A stretch of DNA of 11,524 bases, taken from assembly GCA_025449115.1 (NCBI GenBank), contig JAHLKC010000342.1, forward strand, positions 1 through 11,524, given 5' to 3'. The notes below the pieces were generated by a model. It had not been told where the DNA came from, did not search any database, and was given only the letters and a program-made list of their open reading frames with translations. The translations under genes were made by a program, and so were the position numbers. The DNA is from Chytridium lagenaria. Lineage: Eukaryota; Chytridiomycota; Chytridiomycetes; Chytridiales; Chytridiaceae. Below are positions 7,803-11,524 of this stretch, in pieces (the first letter of the stretch is position 1; each line of letters begins with the position of its first letter).

Positions 7803-8315
7803 TTACATTCCCTGTTTCTGTGCTTGGCCTAACCTGTAGATGCGGGAATTTTTGGGACTAGAACTGCCGCGATTCCCCCTCTCCCGTATCCAACCCCCAC
7901 GTCCTGTAGCACGCCCATCTTCCGTTCGGACCACCACGTAGCCGTTCTCTTTCTTCAAAGGCCACCCAAGCTTGATCATTTCGTCGAATACCGGGCAAAT
8001 TCTCGTTTGATGCTCCGTGGAGTCGCAGACATAACAGTTCCTTGGTTCGGTCGGGGTCCAGAGGCCCTCTTGGGGGGTTTCCGTTGCCGAAAGGGGGTCC
8101 TCCTGCACCTGGAGAGGCTTGGCACTCGTTGTTGTTGCTGGCCTCTTAGCGAGCTCATTGACCGTAAGGGCTAAAGCTTTCATCTGGGCCGTCAACTCGC
8201 TCATGTCTCCTCCGCTGCTAGCTCCCCCCTTCTCTGCCCTCAACCTCTCTTCTCTCGCCTTCTCCTCCTTAAGCTTCTCTATCTCCTTCCTAAGACCTCT
8301 AGTCAAATTCCTCAT
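7803..8315 (-). CDS. gag: Gypsy Gag nucleocapsid with coiled-coil segment and CCHC zinc knuckle (fragment)
   Basis: A 170-codon frame. Residues 1-30 are a charged helix (LRKEIEKLKEEKAREERLR), likely coiled coil. Residues 38-58 (MSELTAQMKALALTVNELAKR) form a second heptad-like helix seen in related fungal Gag proteins. Residues 94-107 (bases 7995-8036) read CYVCDSTEHQTRIC, a perfect CX2CX4HX4C zinc knuckle, followed by DEMIKLGWPLKKENGYVVV, the usual segment after the knuckle in basidiomycete elements. This part binds the gypsy RNA. Confidence 0.88.
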   Translation of the reverse strand: MRNLTRGLRKEIEKLKEEKAREERLRAEKGGASSGGDMSELTAQMKALALTVNELAKRPATTTSAKPLQVQEDPLSATETPQEGLWTPTEPRNCYVCDSTEHQTRICPVFDEMIKLGWPLKKENGYVVVRTEDGRATGRGGWIRERGNRGSSSPKNSRIYRLGQAQKQGM

Positions 8316-8640
8316 CCCTTCTCGCTGCGTTGCGGCCTTTCACTCTTTTACCCCTTCTCCTCATTCTGCGTTTCCCCTTTTGCTCTTATCGTTCTTTCCT
8401 TCTTTTACCTCCCCCATCCTCTTCCGTTTTCTTCTTCTTCTGACGTGGATTCTTCCGATAATGCTTCACTCGAATCAGAGGAAGAGGTACTCTCAGAGCT
8501 CCTTTCGCTTTTCTCGGATCCACTATCATCGGACCCGACCCTTCCCTTTCCTTTCCGATCCACCCTTCTCGCCTTTTTGCCTCGTGTCGCTTGCACCAGT
8601 TTCATCAACGGGACCTTGTACTGGTCCATCTCGGTCGTCG
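8316..8640 (-). pseudogene. gag: Gypsy Gag central low-complexity region
   Basis: The - strand is purine-rich and encodes, in the frame that ends at 8405, a basic stretch and then Ser/Glu clusters (SESTSSSDSS, STSEEEE). The frame changes again before 8316 to join the zinc-knuckle segment. No domain is recognisable; a flexible acidic linker between capsid and nucleocapsid is the likely role. Confidence 0.55.
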
Positions 8641-9089
8641 AAAAGCTCTTTGTTGGATTCCAAAACTTCGCGCACCCGAGTTGGGAGTCCTTTGACGAAA
8701 AGCTTGACACCTTCGGCGTCTGTAATTGAAGCTTCCCTCTTCTCATACGCTTCTGTGAACTTGTTACGGAACCTCTCTGCTGTCCAGCGTTTCTCTTTGC
8801 TCTTGTCCACAATGGATCGCAGGTCCTCGAATGTTTTCTTCCCTTCGCCGTAAGTTTCCCTCAGCCAGTCCGCGATCTCCTCGAAGGTGGGCTTGAATCC
8901 AGGCCCTCTGACTGTTGGTTTTTCCTGCTCATCCACCCAAACCCTATACATTGTCTTTGCGTCCCCTCTCGTGAATGTCCTTACGAGCTCCACCGCTTTA
9001 TCCTCATCCCTTTTTAAACCTTTCTTCAAACAGTTTTTCTCTACCCTTTCCAAGTGACCCTCCGGGTCCTTCAAATCAAAGGGTTTCAT
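8526..9089 (-). CDS. gag: Gypsy Gag, N-terminal/capsid part (fragment)
   Basis: A 187-codon frame starting at the first ATG after the leader (9087-9089), with A at -3, a good eukaryotic start context. The product is hydrophilic and helical, with FTRGDAKTMYRVW, FEEIADWLRETYG and WTAERFRNKFTEAYEKR, matching the Trp-containing helices of fungal retrotransposon Gag (retrotrans_gag-like). VKLFVKGLPTRVREVL is the usual 'F..GL...V...L' element. From about 8640 the frame drifts into another one; the adjacent frame to 8405 gives a plausible Lys/Ser/Glu-rich continuation. This is the assembly protein of the virus-like particle. Confidence 0.85.
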   Translation of the reverse strand: MKPFDLKDPEGHLERVEKNCLKKGLKRDEDKAVELVRTFTRGDAKTMYRVWVDEQEKPTVRGPGFKPTFEEIADWLRETYGEGKKTFEDLRSIVDKSKEKRWTAERFRNKFTEAYEKREASITDAEGVKLFVKGLPTRVREVLESNKELFDDRDGPVQGPVDETGASDTRQKGEKGGSERKGKGRVR

Positions 9090-9221
9090 CCTTGAGTTTT
9101 TTTTCGATGTGTTTCCACAATTATAAAGGAATAAACGCTGTACCAGCGCTGTATAACAGGAAGAGAGTATGATGGTTCAATCACTTGCCTCGCACTTTTC
9201 TTCCTGGACGCAACCACCAGT
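9090..9221 (-). other. Gypsy untranslated leader between 5' LTR and Gag
   Basis: About 130 bp separate the LTR from the first Gag ATG at 9087-9089. The leader holds the primer binding site at its 5' end. Nothing else is recognisable; a packaging signal would be expected here but cannot be seen from one sequence. Confidence 0.6.
9202..9219 (-). other. Primer binding site for minus-strand DNA synthesis
   Basis: On the - strand, two bases after the 5' LTR end, the sequence reads TGGTGGTTGCGTCCAGGA. TGG pairs with the CCA end of a tRNA. The matching tRNA would have an acceptor 3' strand CGCAACC followed by discriminator A, so its 5' end should begin GGTTGCG. Some leucine tRNAs look like this, but I cannot name the tRNA with confidence. 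Position and TGG start are typical of Ty3/gypsy elements. Confidence 0.75.
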
Positions 9222-9313
9222 TATAACGCGTGAATTCGACGTTGATCGCTATACGTCTGAATTCGCCGTCTTCTCCTCTTCCAGGATGCCCCTTCAAAAC
9301 TCCCTCTTACAAT

Positions 9314-9319
9314 TTTATT
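9314..9319 (-). terminator. Poly(A) signal AATAAA in the gypsy 5' LTR
   Basis: AATAAA on the - strand, about 80 bp downstream of the TATA-like box, as expected for a signal within or just after R. The 3' LTR copy at 1646-1651 is the one that would end the full transcript. Confidence 0.45.
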
Positions 9320-9397
9320 CCCTTTTCAATGATCCAAAACAAAACAGGTCTTCGTCTCCTCCGATCCCCTTTTCTTCTTCTCCAAAAAAAAACAAGC

Positions 9398-9409
9398 CTA
9401 TAATATAAC
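9398..9409 (-). promoter_or_regulatory. TATA-like box in the gypsy 5' LTR
   Basis: The - strand reads GTTATATTATAG, the best TATA-like stretch in the LTR. It lies about 325 bp into the LTR, giving a predicted transcription start near 9370. The same box is conserved in the 3' LTR at 1726-1737. The start itself is inferred. Confidence 0.5.
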
Positions 9410-9488
9410 AAAAATCTGACAAGTTTGTGCGACATATCAGTTCTAACTTTTTGAATCCCAGCTCCCATCCGCAAATCCCGCACGCATA

Positions 9489-9631
9489 ACGCGTAACGCG
9501 TAACGCATGACGCGTCACCATAGCTGCCTTCAATCCTGCCTTCGACCCCTCCCAAACAAGATATAACAATAAACGAAAATAAACAAAACTGAATAGCCTA
9601 ACGCGTAAGCGTAAGGTCAAGAAAAACGCGT
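9489..9631. promoter_or_regulatory. Cluster of ACGCGT (MluI cell-cycle box-like) sites in gypsy U3
   Basis: Five palindromic ACGCGT hexamers start at 9489, 9496, 9510, 9601 and 9626, with a sixth at 9226 near the LTR end. The first three sit in a short TAACGCG tandem array. Chance expectation for a given hexamer in 511 bp is about 0.12. ACGCGT is the binding site of the fungal MBF factor (Mbp1 family), which drives G1/S genes. The cluster lies upstream of the TATA-like box in the element's own orientation, where activator sites belong. Function is inferred. Confidence 0.5.
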
Positions 9632-9732
9632 GGTGTCAATCGCGTACTCCCTCCCGTTACTCTCAATAAACCATCTCCAGTCACCTTTGAACTTCACCCG
9701 TTACAACCCCACATCCGGCTAAATCTGTCACA

Positions 9733-9736
9733 CCGT
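9733..9736. repeat. Right copy of the 4-bp target site duplication (CCGT)
   Basis: CCGT directly follows the last base (...TCACA) of the right LTR and matches 1550-1553. The copia integrase reading resumes immediately after it. Confidence 0.8.
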
Positions 9737-10197
9737 ACACACCGCAACAGAACGGTGTTGCTGAACGAATGAACAGGACCTTAAACGAGAGGTCTAAAAG
9801 CATGTTATGCTCATCAAAACTCGAAACGCGTTTTTGGGGTGAAGCCGTGATGGCTGCAGCTTACCTCATTAACCGATCACCAACCCGAACGAACGAACAA
9901 GACGCAACGTCGCTTGAGAGATTCGCTGGAGTAAAACCTGACTTGTCAAGACTTCGTGGATGGGGCTGCCTGGCGCTCGTCTGGATACCCAAGCAGCAAC
10001 GAAAGAAGGGAGATTTTAATGCACAACGTGTGCCTCTCGTGGGGTATGAACCGCTGGGCTATCGCCTTTGGGATTTGCAAACGAATAAGTTGGTTAGAAG
10101 CAAGTCAGTGATTTTTAACGAGGGAGTAATGACGGCGGAAGTAGAGAAGGGAGAATCAAAGTTTGAAGGGAGGTTCAAGAGTAGAAAAACGACCTAG
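9737..10197 (+). pseudogene. pol: Copia integrase core end and C-terminal domain, resumed after the insertion
   Basis: Directly after the duplicated CCGT the reading resumes with YTPQQNGVAERMNRTL; the catalytic Glu codon is at 9763-9765. An open frame from 9769 to 10197 continues through FWGEAVMAAAYLINRSPT, the conserved copia segment near the end of the core, then a C-terminal domain ending in GYRLWDLQTNKLVRSKSV, which matches the copia 'GYRxWD...K...SRDVxF' motif. This half of integrase has a longer intact frame than the half left of the insertion. The ATG at 9769 is internal to the polyprotein. Confidence 0.93.
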
Positions 10198-10387
10198 ACT
10201 TACCGGATTACTCCACAGACTCGTCAAGCTCTAGTGGAAGCGAAGTTGATACAGCGGTAAACGACGAAGATTCTGAAGATGACGAAAATGATAATGTTAG
10301 TAGCCTGGAGAGTTTTGGACGATTAGACCATCAGCAAACACCGCATCGTTAGAAGATGATGACAAACCAAAGACCTACCAGGAAACG
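10198..10387 (+). other. Copia linker between integrase and reverse transcriptase, Ser/Asp/Glu-rich
   Basis: A frame change near 10195 leads into a Ser-rich then Asp/Glu-rich stretch (for example NDEDSEDDENDN). Copia elements usually have a poorly conserved acidic linker at this point. No domain is recognisable. A further frame change lies near 10320-10350, before the reverse transcriptase. Confidence 0.55.
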
Positions 10388-10648
10388 ATGGGTAGAAAGG
10401 AGAAGGATGAGTGGAGGAAAGCAATGAAGGAGGAAATGAAGAGCCTGGTTGAGATGGGAACATGGAGGTTGGTTCCCCGACCAAAAGGGAGACAGATTAT
10501 TAAATCAGGATTGGTGTACAAAACAAAGCGAGATGAGCTGGGAAATATCGACAAACGTAAAGCTAGATTTGTCGCTTTAGGTTATTCGCAAAAACAAGGA
10601 ATCGACTATGACGAGAAGTTCGACCTGTCATCAAGCAAGCGACGCTGA
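10388..10648 (+). CDS. pol: Copia reverse transcriptase, N-terminal part (RVT_2, fragment)
   Basis: Shows the opening of the copia reverse transcriptase: WRKAMKEEMKSL, GTWRLVPRPKGR, then KRKARFVALGYSQKQGIDYD. These match the fingers region, with the conserved K-A-R-x-V-A-x-G and Q-x-x-G-I-D-Y motifs. The Trp usual in the WVYK-type motif is Leu here (SGLVYKTKRD). The frame runs on past the real coding path and a one-base frame change near 10625 moves the reading to the next segment. Confidence 0.9.
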   Translation: MGRKEKDEWRKAMKEEMKSLVEMGTWRLVPRPKGRQIIKSGLVYKTKRDELGNIDKRKARFVALGYSQKQGIDYDEKFDLSSSKRR

Positions 10649-11099
10649 GAGGATGCTTGCGGTCGCTTGTCAAGAAAACATGGAGATTCGGCAATACGAC
10701 GTGAAGACCGCGTTCTTGAATGGGAAGCTTGAAGATCATGAGATTTATATCGAACAACAAGAAGGATTCGTCGTCAAAGGGAAGGAAGATTGGGTGTGCT
10801 TATGCATGAAGAGCCTCTATGGACTCGTACAAGCACCAATGTGTTTCAACACCGACTTAAACACGTTCCAAGTCGACGAGGAGAGGTTTACTCGCTCTGC
10901 GGCGGATCCATGTCTTTACTACAAGCGAAACGGCAAGGACCTTACCTTGAAGGGAGTCTACGTCAATGATATCATAGAGGTGTCGACGAGCAAGGAGGAA
11001 TTAGACCGATCAGAAAAACGGTTCATGAGACGTTACCGAGGTACGAGAGCTCCAAGTTTTCGTTACGTCCTGGGGTGGCATGTTGCTATGATCGTGTAA
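10608..11099 (+). CDS. pol: Copia reverse transcriptase, palm with altered catalytic box (fragment)
   Basis: Continues the polymerase: IRQYDVKTAFLNGKL carries the first catalytic Asp in the conserved D-V-K-T-A-F-L-N-G motif. EIYIEQQEGF and MKSLYGLVQAP are further standard copia motifs. The Y-x-D-D box reads Y-V-N-D at 10959-10970, so the first of the two active-site Asp is Asn (codon AAT, one transition from GAT). By family knowledge this should abolish or severely reduce polymerisation. After about 11025 the reading degrades, and the frame stops at 11097-11099. Confidence 0.92.
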   Translation: MTRSSTCHQASDAERMLAVACQENMEIRQYDVKTAFLNGKLEDHEIYIEQQEGFVVKGKEDWVCLCMKSLYGLVQAPMCFNTDLNTFQVDEERFTRSAADPCLYYKRNGKDLTLKGVYVNDIIEVSTSKEELDRSEKRFMRRYRGTRAPSFRYVLGWHVAMIV

Positions 11100-11524
11100 A
11101 AGGGAAGATTGTGGTGTTCCAGCAGAGATACATCGAAACGATGGTCAAAAGCTGGTATTACCAAAAAACTCTTTTACACTATACCCAATGGACGCCGTCA
11201 AGAAAACTCCTGAAGAACATGGAAAGCAGATAACGAAAACGAACGAGAGAATCAAGGATACCAACAGTACACTGGATCCTTGATGCATGCGATGATCGGG
11301 ACTAGACCTGATATAGCATTCGCACTCGAATGAGTGCTAGATTTCAAGAGAACCCTTACCCTGCGCATTGGGATGCGCTTACCGAACTTGGATACTTACA
11401 GCAAACGAAGCAGTTGGAATACAGTATACTGAAAGGATAAGCTGGAACTGGTGGGATATGCAGATCGACATGGGAACTGATCCGGACGATATGAAGTCAA
11501 CGAGTGGTTTTTATCACTTGAACG
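11100..11524 (+). pseudogene. pol: Copia reverse transcriptase end and RNase H start, cut by the window
   Basis: Several frames carry the reading. YQQYTGSLMHAMIGTRPDIA (about 11255-11320) is the conserved copia 'Y..L.GSLM...TRPDI' connection. MSARFQENPYPAHWDAL follows in another frame (about 11331-11381). LELVGYAD (about 11441-11465) and DDMKSTSGFYHLN (about 11485-11524) match the RNase H start, where the Asp of GYAD is a metal ligand. The interruptions (TGA near 11330, TAA near 11438) look like frame changes rather than point nonsense. The rest of RNase H and the 3' LTR lie to the right. Confidence 0.82.

Larger units (their letters stand above)
1554..9732 (-). mobile_element. Ty3/gypsy LTR retrotransposon, full length (about 8.18 kb), nested in the copia element
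   Basis: The element is bounded by two direct repeats of about 500 bp and flanked by a CCGT duplication. On the - strand it reads 5' LTR, primer binding site, Gag with a zinc knuckle, protease, RT, RNase H, integrase, 3' LTR; integrase after RT is the gypsy order. Protein motifs resemble basidiomycete gypsy elements that carry a DUF4100-like segment. All expected domains are recognisable, but the coding frame changes repeatedly, so this copy would not make an intact polyprotein unless the indels are sequencing errors. I saw no chromodomain after the integrase. Confidence 0.93.
9222..9732 (-). repeat. Gypsy 5' LTR (511 bp)
   Basis: The direct-repeat partner of 1554-2052. Because the element reads on the - strand, this right-hand copy is the 5' LTR and holds the active promoter. 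U3 should run from 9732 to about 9370, judged from the TATA-like box at 9398-9409, followed by R and U5 down to 9222. Six ACGCGT hexamers lie at 9226, 9489, 9496, 9510, 9601 and 9626. The primer binding site follows two bases beyond its end. Confidence 0.95.
1..11524 (+). mobile_element. Ty1/copia LTR retrotransposon, incomplete at both ends and split by a nested element
   Basis: The outer element is read on the + strand in two pieces, 1-1553 and 9737-11524. Domain order is Gag, CCHC knuckle, protease, integrase, reverse transcriptase, RNase H; integrase ahead of RT is the hallmark of copia elements. The interruption falls inside the integrase core. Removing the inner element and one copy of the 4-bp duplication leaves about 104 nt between the second catalytic Asp codon (1473-1475) and the Glu codon (9763-9765), one base short of the 35 codons typical of retroelement integrases. 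Neither LTR is in the window. Many frame changes make this copy non-coding as it stands. Confidence 0.93.

Noticed and set aside
8119..8853. Long + strand open frame (244 codons), one of the longest in the window
   Set aside because: It lies antisense to the gypsy Gag, whose - strand has a zinc knuckle and Gag motifs. Its product is Ser/Leu/Pro/Phe-rich, as expected for the complement of a purine-rich coding strand, and shows no domain.
9307..9620. - strand open frames within the 5' LTR (82 and 101 codons)
   Set aside because: They overlap the predicted promoter, TATA-like box and poly(A) signal, and the corresponding frames differ in the other LTR through indels.
1..11524. Host gene, tRNA, rRNA or accessory system between the elements
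   Set aside because: Every stretch over 300 bases is accounted for by copia or gypsy domains, LTRs or their linkers; no other protein or RNA signature was seen on either strand.

Overview
The window is eukaryotic repeat DNA: two nested LTR retrotransposons in opposite orientations, with no host gene, RNA gene or bacterial feature visible. The lineage is most likely a basidiomycete fungus. This rests on the inner element's protein style (Gag with a CX2CX4HX4C knuckle, a DUF4100-like segment before the protease, an F-I-D-D reverse transcriptase motif, an integrase triad with 34 residues between the second Asp and the Glu). That assignment comes from remembered family features, not from a search.

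Outer element: a Ty1/copia element on the + strand. Positions 1-1553 hold the end of Gag, a CCHC knuckle, an Arg/Gly-rich tail, an aspartic protease (D-S-G), the HHCC integrase zinc finger and the integrase core through its second catalytic Asp. Positions 9737-11524 resume with the catalytic Glu of the same integrase core, then the integrase C-terminus, an acidic linker, reverse transcriptase (catalytic box Y-V-N-D instead of Y-V-D-D) and the start of RNase H, cut by the window end. Its LTRs are outside the window. The order PR-IN-RT-RH is diagnostic of copia.

Inner element: a Ty3/gypsy element of about 8.18 kb (1554-9732), transcribed on the - strand. It has a 511-bp 5' LTR (9222-9732), a 499-bp 3' LTR (1554-2052), a primer binding site two bases inside the 5' LTR, and Gag, protease, reverse transcriptase, RNase H and integrase read from right to left. 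The order PR-RT-RH-IN is diagnostic of gypsy. A 4-bp duplication, CCGT, flanks it. It landed inside the copia integrase core, between the second Asp and the Glu.

Both elements are broken by many single-base frame changes but almost no clean nonsense codons, and the two gypsy LTRs differ by nearly as many indels as substitutions. Either the assembly contains indel errors, or the locus decays mainly by small indels. The main regulatory signal is in the gypsy LTR: a TATA-like box, an AATAAA signal and a strong cluster of ACGCGT hexamers, the fungal MluI cell-cycle box.

I found no new defence, toxin or metabolic system here. The points most worth checking are the ACGCGT-rich LTR, the altered copia catalytic box, the indel-biased damage and the outward-facing antisense promoter in the gypsy 3' LTR.
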